Shown one piece after another: positions 51,056-59,828 of a stretch of DNA of 64,000 nt. The notes beneath the pieces were generated by a model. It was not told where the DNA came from. It made no database searches and was given only the letters and a program-made list of their open reading frames with translations. This DNA is from an uncultured Lachnospiraceae bacterium. Lineage in GTDB: Bacteria; Bacillota; Clostridia; Lachnospirales; Lachnospiraceae. The position numbers were made by a program, and so were the translations under genes. Each line of letters begins with the position of its first letter. Position 1 is the first letter of the stretch. Where the stretch lies: NCBI GenBank assembly GCA_910577175.1, contig CAJTLU010000001.1, forward strand, positions 248,001-312,000, read 5' to 3'.

Positions 51056-51691
51056 ATGGCGGTTTCAGGAATCGGGAGCAGCTGCGATTATGCATATGGA
51101 AGCACCTATGCCGCATGTGCTTCCCGGAACAATGAGGCGGTAAAGGCGGCAGAGGGGAAGAAAACTGCATCCGTACAGGAAGGGCATGCAAAGAAGAGTG
51201 AGGCAGGCAGTACAGCAGAGTATTATTCCTATCTGAAGAAAAGCTACGAGTGTGTCAGAAATGGCAGCGTGGCAATTTCGGGCGCTTATCTGAAGGAATG
51301 TGCAAAAAATCCGGAAAAAGCGAAGGAGCTTGAGGAAAATCTGTCCTTTTTTAAAGAAAGCTATGAGAGCGGACTGAAAAGCGCGCAGGCAAATGCAAGG
51401 GCAATCGGGGCAAGGGTTGTGAGCCATTCGGAAAGCTGGAGCATAGACAGCAAAGGGAACATCGCAATGACGGCGTCTACGACCGTGACCTCAGAAAGCG
51501 GTGGCAAAGGGTGGAAAGAGCTTCTTAAGGAGCGAAGGGAAAAATTGAAAGAGAAGCTTGCCGCAAAAAGAAAGCGGGAGGAGCAGCTTGCCATACAGAG
51601 GCTCAGGAGGAAGAAAGAAAAGGAAGTCCTGCAGGTAGAGGCGCTCCGGTCCAAAAAGCAAAGAGCGGTAAGGCTTGACCTGAAAGTGTAA
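51056..51691 (+). CDS. Uncharacterised protein (DUF6033-like), LytTR cassette gene 2
   Basis: 211 residues. The N-terminus MAVSGIGSSCDYAYGSTYAA resembles from memory the DUF6033 type. It has the core AISGAYLKECAKNPEKAKEL, a central block with SHSESWSIDSKGNIAMTAST, and a very basic C-terminal coiled coil (ERREKLKEKLAAKRKREEQL). No signal peptide. ATG 51056 lies behind TCAAGGAGG. Short spacing to the genes on both sides supports one operon. Function unknown. Confidence 0.65.
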   Translation: MAVSGIGSSCDYAYGSTYAACASRNNEAVKAAEGKKTASVQEGHAKKSEAGSTAEYYSYLKKSYECVRNGSVAISGAYLKECAKNPEKAKELEENLSFFKESYESGLKSAQANARAIGARVVSHSESWSIDSKGNIAMTASTTVTSESGGKGWKELLKERREKLKEKLAAKRKREEQLAIQRLRRKKEKEVLQVEALRSKKQRAVRLDLKV

Positions 51692-51769
51692 TGCTGCCAG
51701 CCTGTTATCAGGATGGAAGAATAAGAATGGAAACGGATTTACGGAAAAAAGCAAAGGAGTGTGCAGAGT

Positions 51770-52825
51770 ATGATGACGGACTACAGCAGGTTTTACAGAG
51801 GGACAACAAGTATTCCCACCTATGGGAACGGAGCGGACAAAAAGGACACGCTTGTAAAATATGAATTTAACACAACGGATGAGCATGGAAATAAGGTCAT
51901 GGATCAGATGTCGAGGGAGGAGACCCTGCAGGCAATGAAAGACATCCGTTCACAGTACGGCGAAAGTGTGATTGTAGAGTTTTCCGGGGACGGTATGGCA
52001 GCCCTTTTTGAAAACAGGAAGGGGCAGGCAGAGAGCATGACGCCGGAGCAAAAGGAAGCGATAGAGGCAAGGAATGCGGCGTTTCAGAAGGAAATCAAGC
52101 ATTATGACAGGTCAGTAAATGATCTTCCGGCCTATTCGGGAATGTATGCCGCAGATAAGGCAGTCGCCTCTGCCATAGAGCATTGTGGCAAGGAAGAGCA
52201 GGGCTTTGTGTATGATATTATCCGGCAGAATTTCCTTATCGAAAACAGGGGTTCCATGACAGAGACAGAGCGGCAGGCAGATATCTCGCTCGGAATGAAG
52301 AAAGCGGAATATGCGGCAGAGAATTTGATTCCGGAAAGCAGCAGGAAGTCTTTTCTGGAAGCCATGGAATCCATTGCGAAGCTGGCAGGCGCCGGGAAGG
52401 CGGACCAGAACGGCAATATGGATTACGGGGTAGCGAAAGCCAGATATCTGGGACATGGAAGCAGTCTTGTCTATACTACAAGTGCGGTAGACATGATGCG
52501 GACAATGGACAAGGAAGCCTATGACGGATATCAGAAAATAGACCGGAACGAGGACGGGGGTCTTGCTGCGTTAAAGTACCTCACAAAATGGTATGCAGGT
52601 GCGGTAAGGAAAAACCCGTCGATGGTAAAGGATTACGAAAAACAGTCGGAGGAATATATAACGAAGAACGTAAAAGGGCAGAAGCTGGATAAAACCTTTG
52701 CAGGCATAAAAACGGGAAGTAAAGCGGCGTTTCTTGAAAGTCTGAAAGCGTTCCGGGACAATAATCCGGGATTTCTTTCCTCTATTATAGACCGGGAGCT
52801 GACGGCAAAGTTCTGGAGGGGGTAG
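51770..52825 (+). CDS. Uncharacterised protein, LytTR cassette gene 3
   Basis: 351 residues, soluble, no recognised domain. The N-terminus MMTDYSRFYRGTTSIPTYGN is polar and aromatic. The middle has EEQGFVYDIIRQNFLIENRG and ADISLGMKKAEYAAENLIPE, and the C-terminus is basic. The start is ATG 51770 or 51773, 10 bases behind AAAGGAG; a GTG at 51761 is too close to that site. It is the last gene of the cassette; the next gene is convergent and 36 bases away. Function unknown. Confidence 0.62.
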   Translation: MMTDYSRFYRGTTSIPTYGNGADKKDTLVKYEFNTTDEHGNKVMDQMSREETLQAMKDIRSQYGESVIVEFSGDGMAALFENRKGQAESMTPEQKEAIEARNAAFQKEIKHYDRSVNDLPAYSGMYAADKAVASAIEHCGKEEQGFVYDIIRQNFLIENRGSMTETERQADISLGMKKAEYAAENLIPESSRKSFLEAMESIAKLAGAGKADQNGNMDYGVAKARYLGHGSSLVYTTSAVDMMRTMDKEAYDGYQKIDRNEDGGLAALKYLTKWYAGAVRKNPSMVKDYEKQSEEYITKNVKGQKLDKTFAGIKTGSKAAFLESLKAFRDNNPGFLSSIIDRELTAKFWRG

Positions 52826-52861
52826 GAGTGGGCTGTACGGGGCTCCGCTCTGGTGCTACGG

Positions 52862-53770
52862 CTAAAGCGTGGTACCGTGCGGGTCCCTTACGACCCGGTA
52901 CTTTTCCCGGTATTCCCCCGGCGTCATTCCGACCGCTTTTGTAAACTGGGTAATAAAATAAGAACTGTAGCGGTAGCCGAGAGCGTCGGCAAGCTCGTCC
53001 AGCTTTAAGTCGGTGTGGGTCAGGGACTGCTTTGCAATATTGATGCGGTAATTATTTAAGTATTTGATTACCGTCGTGCCGGTCCGGTTCTTGAAATCCT
53101 GGTTCAGCCTGGTACGGTTTGTGCCAGCAATATTGCAGAGGTCCGGAAGCCCGATGCAGACCGTATAATTGGTATGGATATAGTCTAACACCTTATCGAC
53201 CGGGGACTGCCGGCCTTCTTCTTTTTCGTGCCACTGTTCCATATAAATATCGTCTAACAGATAAATGGTCTGGAGCAGATAGCGCCGGATACGGCAGGTC
53301 CAGCTCCAGTCGCTCTGGGTCAGGCTTTCGGCGCCCATGAGCTTTACCCACTGGCCCGCCTTCAGATAAGCGGCGGCATGCAGTGGGAAAACGCCGTTGC
53401 AGTTGTATTTATGATTAAAATAGGACATCATGTCCCGGTCATGCTGCTCGTTCAGCTCTTCAAAACAGTCTTTTTCCAACGTCTCAAAATCCAGGGCACG
53501 GTTCACAAACTTCGGATGAAAGCAAAGCGACTGCGCCTGAAAAAAGGAATCCTTCTGCAAAGCAAAACGGTCTGCGTAATTGGTACACAAGACGACCGGT
53601 GCCTCTAAAGTAAGCTCTTCCCCGTTCAAGGTAACCTGTATTGTTCCCTGCGTAAGAAGTGTCAGGGTGTAACGGTCTGCGTACGGATAGGCCGTCAGCG
53701 TTTCATTAGGAACATATTCAAACAGAACCTGCCGGTTATTACGAAGCCGGTCATAGGTCGGAGTCGGCAT
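52862..53770 (-). CDS. AraC-family transcriptional regulator
   Basis: 302 residues. N-terminal cupin-like sensor region (RYTLTLLTQGTIQVTLNGEE) and C-terminal double helix-turn-helix at about 200-295 (LPDLCNIAGTNRTRLNQDFK, ADALGYRYSSYFITQFTKAVGMTPGEYRE). The effector is not predictable. Divergent from padR; its target may lie elsewhere because the convergent neighbour is the LytTR cassette. Confidence 0.9.
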   Translation of the reverse strand: MPTPTYDRLRNNRQVLFEYVPNETLTAYPYADRYTLTLLTQGTIQVTLNGEELTLEAPVVLCTNYADRFALQKDSFFQAQSLCFHPKFVNRALDFETLEKDCFEELNEQHDRDMMSYFNHKYNCNGVFPLHAAAYLKAGQWVKLMGAESLTQSDWSWTCRIRRYLLQTIYLLDDIYMEQWHEKEEGRQSPVDKVLDYIHTNYTVCIGLPDLCNIAGTNRTRLNQDFKNRTGTTVIKYLNNYRINIAKQSLTHTDLKLDELADALGYRYSSYFITQFTKAVGMTPGEYREKYRVVRDPHGTTL

Positions 53771-53839
53771 ACAATCACCTCTTTCTTCAATACCCCTATT
53801 TTATCAGAAGCGTATAGGATTTGCAATAGGCGATAAGTT

Positions 53840-53863
53840 CCTGGACTTTCGCATTTTTCATAA
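53840..53863. repeat. Half copy of the dispersed palindrome family
   Basis: CTGGACTTTCGCATTTTTCATA resembles the family end CTTGTGGTTTCGCATTTTTT. It abuts the padR promoter. Confidence 0.5.
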
Positions 53864-53868
53864 TGGTA

Positions 53869-53897
53869 TTGACAAAACGTATTACTAGTAGTAACAT
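53869..53897 (+). promoter_or_regulatory. padR promoter with embedded palindrome
   Basis: TTGACA, 17-base spacer, TAACAT. The palindrome TTACTA-G-TAGTAA (53882-53894) spans the spacer and -10, so a bound PadR dimer would block RNA polymerase. Confidence 0.65.
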
Positions 53898-53926
53898 TGC
53901 TAATAGAAATAAAGGAGGCTATAAAA

Positions 53927-54571
53927 ATGGAGAATATTATTTTAAGTCTATTACTGTTGAAGAGTATGACAATCTATGAAATGAGGGCCTTTATACAGAA
54001 AAATCTCAGTATGGTTTGCAGTGACAGTATGGGAAGTATTCAAAGCGCACTCAAAAAACTAATGGAAAAAGAATGTATTACTTTCCGAGAGTATGCGCAA
54101 AAGGGTGTTTTAAAAAAAGAGTATCAAATTACGGAAGCAGGAATACAACAGTTCAAGGAATGGATTGAAGTACCTATGAATTTGCAAAAGGTAAAGAATA
54201 TGGAGGAGGGAAAGTTCTTTTTCTTAGGACTGGCACCGAAAGAGATTCGCATTGCTTCTATGAAGAGATATGTAGAAAGTCTCCAATCAGAACTGGAAAA
54301 GCTTTTGCGGATAGAGGAAAATATAGAACAAATAAAGAATGATGTGATCCAAATGAATGTTGACCGTATTAAGAAAGAGCCGGATTTGCAAAATCAGCTA
54401 TTGGATATTTCAGGTGAAGACACGTTGGAGAATATAGTTCAAAATATTTATGACTATCAACTGTATGATCTTCACTATGGTTTGAAAAGATTGCAGGAAG
54501 ACATTTTGTTTTATGAGGAGATCATAGAAAGAGAAGTAAGTCATTGGAGTGAATCTGGCGCGAAGAAGTAA
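53927..54571 (+). CDS. PadR-family transcriptional regulator
   Basis: 214 residues. Winged helix at 5-80 (ILSLLLLKSMTIYEMRAFI, MGSIQSALKKLMEKECITF) and a C-terminal Vir-like helical dimerisation domain (to 205). ATG 53927 lies behind AAAGGAGGC; in-frame codons upstream run into the operator. Slightly AT-rich compared with neighbours. Likely autoregulatory and controlling the CPBP gene 74 bases downstream. Confidence 0.9.
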   Translation: MENIILSLLLLKSMTIYEMRAFIQKNLSMVCSDSMGSIQSALKKLMEKECITFREYAQKGVLKKEYQITEAGIQQFKEWIEVPMNLQKVKNMEEGKFFFLGLAPKEIRIASMKRYVESLQSELEKLLRIEENIEQIKNDVIQMNVDRIKKEPDLQNQLLDISGEDTLENIVQNIYDYQLYDLHYGLKRLQEDILFYEEIIEREVSHWSESGAKK

Positions 54572-54644
54572 GAATATCGGTAAATGTTATTGGTAAAGAC
54601 ACTTGAATTTTCTCATTACGACAGAAGAAAGGATGTATGAAAAG

Positions 54645-55463
54645 ATGAGCAAACGAGATAAAATTACTCTTTTAGTATTTATTTTTGTGACAATTACGGC
54701 AGGAGGTCTGGGATATCTGCTGGACCAAGTACTCACAGAACAACCCGAAGGAAATTCTTTGGGAATGGGCGTATGGTTAGTGCTTCCGTTTTTGACAGGC
54801 ATTGTGCTGCGAATCATTAACAAGGATTTGAATCAAATTGGCGTTCGCCCCAATTTTAAGAATAATATGAAATGGTACGCTGTTGCAGCTTTCGTTTTTC
54901 CATGCACAATGTCAATCTGCATTATTGTAGCAAAAGCTACAGGTGGATTAATCGTAGGACAGATAGAGGCAGATACATTATTGGTACTGATGATTACTAC
55001 ATTTTTAGTAAATTGTATAAAAAACATATTCGAGGAATTTGCCTGGAGAGGATGTTTGGTTCCGTATTTAGAAAAAACGGGAATGAACGACTGGACACTG
55101 TATTTTACTAGCGGTTTCATCTGGGGAATGTGGCATATTACATACTATATGTTTTTTTTGCCGGACGAATATTTTACGGAAACAAGCAGACCGCTGATGG
55201 TAGTAGTAGGTACCCTTTTGATGATTTTTTGGTCACCATTGTTTGTTGAATTACGAAGATTAACAAATTCCGTATGGCCTTGTGTTATTCTCCATTCAAT
55301 GGAAGATGCACTACCTACCATGCTGTTTGTGACAGCTAATGTACTTCAGATTAAGGAAAACTATTCTATTATGCTGGATTCAATATCAGGTATACTTCCT
55401 ACTGCAGTTGTTCTTTTTATTGGATTGTGGTTAAGAAAATGTCGAATAAAAATATGCAGTTAG
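54645..55463 (+). CDS. CPBP family intramembrane metalloprotease
   Basis: 272 residues, about eight helices. Catalytic motif 1 is FEEFAWRGCLVPYL (EExxxR) at about 140; motif 2 GFIWGMWHITYY supplies the metal-ligand His and motif 3 is at CVILHSMEDAL. Members (Abi/CaaX-like) process proteins or give self-immunity to bacteriocins. Start is ATG 54645 or ATG 54633; AGAAAGG lies too close to the latter. Under PadR control by position. Confidence 0.85.
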   Translation: MSKRDKITLLVFIFVTITAGGLGYLLDQVLTEQPEGNSLGMGVWLVLPFLTGIVLRIINKDLNQIGVRPNFKNNMKWYAVAAFVFPCTMSICIIVAKATGGLIVGQIEADTLLVLMITTFLVNCIKNIFEEFAWRGCLVPYLEKTGMNDWTLYFTSGFIWGMWHITYYMFFLPDEYFTETSRPLMVVVGTLLMIFWSPLFVELRRLTNSVWPCVILHSMEDALPTMLFVTANVLQIKENYSIMLDSISGILPTAVVLFIGLWLRKCRIKICS

Positions 55464-55517
55464 TGAGAAATATCAATGTTGTACTCTGTGTACCGGTTTC
55501 TTTTCTCTTGCCCTAAT

Positions 55518-55562
55518 AAAAGGTCTTCTATGATTTTTATTTTATCATGGAAGACCTTTTAA
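55518..55562. terminator. Bidirectional-looking terminator after the CPBP gene
   Basis: AAAAGGTCTTCTATGAT / ATCATGGAAGACCTTTT, near-perfect 17-base stem with A-run and T-run on either side. Confidence 0.9.
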
Positions 55563-55598
55563 AACACTATTTACAGAAAAAGTTTCATACTCTTGCGG

Positions 55599-55812
55599 CT
55601 AAAGGAGGTACTTCCATGAAGCCTTTTCCGACTTGATCTTAGAAGAAGCGCGGCAGCTTCATACCTTTGATGAATATTTCAAAGGGAAAGGCAAAGAAAA
55701 AAAGCAGCGATTTAGAACTTTGACGGGCATATCTTTTTACTGCTTTTTATGGCGGGTTATATCTGCCCGGGAACAGACAAAGCCGCAAAAACATAATGTT
55801 TATGCGGCTTAA
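55599..55812 (+). pseudogene. Decayed coding stretch of unknown origin
   Basis: Behind GGAGGTACTTCC an ATG opens a frame that stops after six codons. The adjacent frame reads a protein-like stretch (FSDLILEEARQLHTFDEYFK) for about 60 residues to 55812. I take it as a fragment with a frameshift, parent not recognised. Confidence 0.3.
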
Positions 55813-55912
55813 CAGCTCTTAGAGAGAAGTCCCGTGGAGTGTTCGCACATACAAAATTACGATACCATACAGTCTCCGGGAGATAAGGCAGCATATAAAA
55901 TGTGACCCCCAG
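55803..55912. repeat. Right-half copy of the 250-base palindromic element
   Basis: GCGGCTTAACAGCTCTTAGAG, then GAGTGTTCGCAC, ATACAAAAT, CATACAGTCTCCGGG and ATATAAAATGTG follow in the same order as the right half of 19950-20201. The left half is absent. Confidence 0.7.
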
Positions 55913-56042
55913 GGTTGCAAATCTTATAGGAAAATCGTGCAGAAAATGAATTTGCAAATGGGACAAAGGCAGATAAAATAATCTTGTCACCTTGTTGATG
56001 GGAACTCAAAGTATTGTTTGTTGAGAAAGGTTTGTGGAGAAT

Positions 56043-56240
56043 ATGAAACGTGTCAAAAAAGCAGTCAGTATGAAACCCGTCACCTATATTCTGTTTTTTG
56101 TGCTTGGGACAGCGTTATTTCTGTGCCTTGTCTGGACAGTGAAGATACCTGTTTCCGGAACAAACGGACAGGATATTGTTGCCGGGGAGGAGAGTATTTC
56201 CTTGTTTGAGGCAATTTTTGTGAGGGGAGGGAATCTTTAG
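56043..56240 (+). CDS. Small single-pass membrane protein
   Basis: 65 residues from ATG 56043 (a GTG at 56034 is an alternative; AAAGG lies upstream at 56026). Basic N-terminus, one helix (VTYILFFVLGTALFLCLVWTV) and a short polar outward tail. Its stop is immediately followed by the GTG start of the first ABC exporter gene, so the three genes form one operon. It could be an accessory subunit of the exporter or a secreted-peptide precursor; sequence does not decide. Confidence 0.55.
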   Translation: MKRVKKAVSMKPVTYILFFVLGTALFLCLVWTVKIPVSGTNGQDIVAGEESISLFEAIFVRGGNL

Positions 56241-57965
56241 GTGAAGCTTAATTTTTTTACAACAACCCGTTTTCTCTGGCGTTATATGAGGGATAAAAAG
56301 CTGCAGTATGTTCTGTTTTATATCGGGTGGCTGTTTCAGACCGTGGTTGAAGTGATTACGCCGATTATTTTTGGAATTATGATTAACCGGATTGTTTATT
56401 ATAACGACCTTGCGACCTTTCTTAAGGTCGGGCTGGTATTTTTTTATGTTACGGTGTTCGGGATTATCCTGTACTATATGATATATGAAATGTACGGTTA
56501 TCTGTGGAATGGAATTAACCGCGGGCTCCGCATGGAAATGTTTGGGCAGCTGCAGCGCTTAAGCGCCGCGGAAATGGTGTCATTGCAGCAGGGGGATACC
56601 GTGAATATGATTCAGTATTGGTCGATGACAGCAGTCAATTTTGTAATCCGGAATATTGTCCATAATGCGAATAATATATTCCGGATTATATTGTGTATCG
56701 TAATTATATTCCGGATTAATCCGGTATTCGGCGCCGTGTCCGTGGTGATGGTTCCGTTGTCGGTATTTACCGCATTCCGGATTGGCAGCCGCATCCGGAA
56801 AAACAGCGAAAAAAATAAGGAAAAGTACGCGAAGTATATCAGCTGGCTGTTTGAGGTAATTTCTTCGCTTGGTGAGCTGCGGTTCTGGAGCGCGGAAAAG
56901 ACGATACTGAAAAGGTACCATGATAAGTTAGATGAGATGAATCAGCTGAATTCTAAAATTGCCATGCAGAATACGGCAGGAACGGAATTACTTGAAAATA
57001 TAAAAAACGGGATTCTGGTCATCCAGTATGTTCTGCTTGCCTGTTATGCCGTATACGGTGGTCTTATGGTAGGAACCGTTACGGTAATGCTGACCTATTT
57101 TACGATGCTGTCGTCTGCCTTGTCCGGCTTTGCAAAAAACACGATGGATGCGCAGGAGAGGATTTCCATAATAGAAAGAATGTATGCGTTTTTATGCAAG
57201 GAAACAACAGACGGTAAGGACGGTCAATATGAATTGAAAGAAAGGATTACCGAGATTTCTTTTCAGAACTGCTCCTTCTGGTATGGCAGTGAGCAGCCGG
57301 TGGTTTTGGATTCACTGGACTTTTCTATCCGGCAGGGAGAAAAGGTGGCGGTGGTCGGCAGTTCCGGCTCCGGAAAAAGTACGTTGCTCAATCTGGTGCT
57401 CGGACTGTATCCGCCGCAGGAGGGAAGCATCCTGCTGAACGGAAGAGACCTTGCGCAGTATAGCCGGGTCTCCCTGTATGACCATATCAGCGTCGTGTTC
57501 CAGCAGGTGCTTTTGCTGAAGGGGACTATCCGGGAAAATCTTTTCATGGGCAGTGACGGAATACCGGAGGAGGAGCTGGTCAGGGCATGTAAAGCGGCTG
57601 GAGTCTATGACTATATCCAGAGCCAGGAGCACGGGTTTGATACGGTAATCGAGCAGTGGGGAAGGAATTTGTCCGGCGGACAGAGGCAGAGACTGGGGAT
57701 TGCCAGGGCCTATCTGAGAGCTTCCGACCTGATTATTATGGACGAGGCGACAGCTTCTCTGGACAGAAAAAATGAAGAGCTGATTTTAGAAAACCAGAAT
57801 GAAATATTGCAGGGAAGAACCTGTCTTGTTGTGTCCCACAGATTGCGCACGGTGATGCAGTGTGACCGGGTACTATTGTTAAAGGACGGAAGGATTCAGG
57901 GAATGGGAACACCGGAGGAAATGAAGGAGCGGTGTCCGGAATTCAGGGAATTGTTTGCACTGTAG
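56241..57965 (+). CDS. ABC exporter half-transporter (membrane + ATPase), first
   Basis: 574 residues. Six helices in residues 15-310, then an ATPase domain with Walker A VGSSGSGKSTLLNLVLG, signature NLSGGQRQRLGIARAYL and Walker B LIIMDEATASLDR. GTG start at 56241 behind GGGAGGG. A second half-transporter follows 15 bases after the stop, so they probably form a heterodimeric exporter of peptides or lipids. A C39 peptidase domain is absent, so it does not itself cleave leader peptides. Confidence 0.9.
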   Translation: MKLNFFTTTRFLWRYMRDKKLQYVLFYIGWLFQTVVEVITPIIFGIMINRIVYYNDLATFLKVGLVFFYVTVFGIILYYMIYEMYGYLWNGINRGLRMEMFGQLQRLSAAEMVSLQQGDTVNMIQYWSMTAVNFVIRNIVHNANNIFRIILCIVIIFRINPVFGAVSVVMVPLSVFTAFRIGSRIRKNSEKNKEKYAKYISWLFEVISSLGELRFWSAEKTILKRYHDKLDEMNQLNSKIAMQNTAGTELLENIKNGILVIQYVLLACYAVYGGLMVGTVTVMLTYFTMLSSALSGFAKNTMDAQERISIIERMYAFLCKETTDGKDGQYELKERITEISFQNCSFWYGSEQPVVLDSLDFSIRQGEKVAVVGSSGSGKSTLLNLVLGLYPPQEGSILLNGRDLAQYSRVSLYDHISVVFQQVLLLKGTIRENLFMGSDGIPEEELVRACKAAGVYDYIQSQEHGFDTVIEQWGRNLSGGQRQRLGIARAYLRASDLIIMDEATASLDRKNEELILENQNEILQGRTCLVVSHRLRTVMQCDRVLLLKDGRIQGMGTPEEMKERCPEFRELFAL

Positions 57966-57980
57966 CAGAAAGGGGAACAA

Positions 57981-59630
57981 ATGAAGCAATTAAACTATCG
58001 TTTCCGGCTCTGGAAACAGATTGCTCCACAGTTTGAAGGTGTAAAGCTGTGGTATGGCGGAGATATTTTTTCAGAAATTGTGATAAGAATCATCGGGATG
58101 CTGTTTCCTGTCGTTTATGGAGTTTTTTTAGAAAAGGTAATCCTGGGAAGGAATATGAGCTGGCTTTTTCTGGTCGCGGGCGGCTATGTGCTTCTGCAGC
58201 TTGCAAAATCGGGAGCAATCATAGTCCAGAAGGCATGCCAGAACCGGGTAAATAATACGGTGTACCGGAAAATCCGTGTCCGGGCACTGGACAAGTACCT
58301 TCACATGCGTTTTGAAGCATACCAGAATCTGACCGCCGGCGATATCAAGCTGACGCTGGAGGATGCGGTAAATAAGCTGACTTCCTTTCAGACCCAGATG
58401 TACCAGTATTGTCTGAACGGTGTGTATGGACTGGTTATGGCGGTGATTCTGGCAGGAATCAGCTGGCGGCTGGCGCTTGTGGCATTTCTTTCCGTCCCGG
58501 TGACGTTTATCCTTGACCGTTTTGTCAGCCGCAGGGAAAAGGGAATCAATCAAAAGATCAATGAAAATGACGCGTCCTGGACGACATGGCTGGATGAAAC
58601 GGTAAAATGCTGGAGAGAGGTCCGGGTGAACCGGTGTGAAAACAAACGGAAAGAGGAGTTTGAAGAGTTTCAGACCGTGGATGAGACATATTTTGTGACA
58701 TGGCTGCGCTTCTGGGTAACGAGGGTTTTGGTGATTCCGAAAATCAAGGATGACTTTATGATGCAGTTTGTGTTGTATTTTCTGGGTGGCATTTTTATTT
58801 ATTATAATTACATATCCATCGGAATGCTGCTGGTATTTGTCCAGTATTACGGCATCCTTTCTGGCAGTGTGAAGGCAGTGTCCTCCATGGATGCGGGGCT
58901 GCAGTCGGAAAAGCCGCATTATGAGAGAATTTTGAAGCATCTTGCCGGAGAGGAAACGGTAGAAGAGGACAAAAACCTGATACCGGCGCGGTACGACCTT
59001 TCCTTTGAGCATGTAAGCTTCCGGTATGCCGATGCAAAAAAGGAGGTAGTTCATAATCTTTCGTTTCAGGCCGCTATGGGAAGCCGCGTAGGCTTTTACG
59101 GGGAAAGCGGTGCGGGAAAGAGTACGGTCATTAAGCTTATGCTGGGGCAGCTTAAGCCTGACACGGGTCTTATTTCATACGGAACTGTCCCGTTAAAAGA
59201 TATCTGTAAAAGAGAGCTGTATCAGAGGATTGCTTATATCAGCCAGGAGGCAAGATTGTTCCGTGAATCCATAGCGGAAAATCTGCGTATGGGAAAAGCG
59301 GACGCGTCTCTGGAAGAGATGGCGGAGGCATGTAAGCGTGCCGATATTTACGACTTTATCCAGTCGCTGCCGGAGGGCTTTGAAACTGAAATCGGAGAAA
59401 ACGGGGCGCTGCTTTCCGGAGGGCAGAGACAGAGGCTTTTGTTAGCAAAGGCTTTTTTGAGGGATGCGGATATTTATATTTTTGATGAGGCGACAAGCGC
59501 ATTGGACGCCCGGACAGAGGAGCATATTAAAGATACGTTAAAGGCGGTTCCCGGAAATAAAACAGTTTTTATCATTGCGCATAAAGAACAGTTTCTGGAG
59601 CTGTGCGACTTTGTGGTAAGGCTTTCGTAG
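57981..59630 (+). CDS. ABC exporter half-transporter, second
   Basis: 549 residues. Six-helix domain to about 290 and an ATPase with Walker A YGESGAGKSTVIKLMLG, signature LLSGGQRQRLLLAKAFL and Walker B IYIFDEATSALDARTEE. Behind AAAGGGGAAC. It is somewhat divergent from the first half-transporter, consistent with asymmetric ATP sites. The operon ends here and is followed by a copy of the dispersed repeat. Confidence 0.9.
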   Translation: MKQLNYRFRLWKQIAPQFEGVKLWYGGDIFSEIVIRIIGMLFPVVYGVFLEKVILGRNMSWLFLVAGGYVLLQLAKSGAIIVQKACQNRVNNTVYRKIRVRALDKYLHMRFEAYQNLTAGDIKLTLEDAVNKLTSFQTQMYQYCLNGVYGLVMAVILAGISWRLALVAFLSVPVTFILDRFVSRREKGINQKINENDASWTTWLDETVKCWREVRVNRCENKRKEEFEEFQTVDETYFVTWLRFWVTRVLVIPKIKDDFMMQFVLYFLGGIFIYYNYISIGMLLVFVQYYGILSGSVKAVSSMDAGLQSEKPHYERILKHLAGEETVEEDKNLIPARYDLSFEHVSFRYADAKKEVVHNLSFQAAMGSRVGFYGESGAGKSTVIKLMLGQLKPDTGLISYGTVPLKDICKRELYQRIAYISQEARLFRESIAENLRMGKADASLEEMAEACKRADIYDFIQSLPEGFETEIGENGALLSGGQRQRLLLAKAFLRDADIYIFDEATSALDARTEEHIKDTLKAVPGNKTVFIIAHKEQFLELCDFVVRLS

Positions 59631-59644
59631 CGAACGCGTGCCTG

Positions 59645-59822
59645 ACCAGCTCTAAGAGGTGATTCCGGTTGCACTAAACGTAAGTCCTTCGGACAAATGC
59701 AAAAATAAGGCAGCACTTCTCCTCTTTTACAGTGAGTCGTGGTGTTCTATCGCTTGTAAGAAGCAAGAAGCTGTCAAGCCCGGGGCTGCTGCGCTTTTTG
59801 CAACAGTTCCGGGCTTGACGGC
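59645..59822. repeat. Dispersed element with terminal hairpin (reverse orientation)
   Basis: Read on the minus strand, TTATTTTTGCATTTGTCCG, then CCGGAATCACCTCTTAGAG match 19950-20201. From about 59751, GCTTGTAAGAAG and a perfect hairpin GTCAAGCCCGG / CCGGGCTTGAC follow; the hairpin lies just downstream of the xylanase stop and may end its message. Confidence 0.65.
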
Positions 59823-59828
59823 ATAAGA

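Noticed and set aside
10411..59822. CRISPR array
   Set aside because: Repeats are dispersed, palindromic and variable in length; no evenly spaced array and no cas genes are present.
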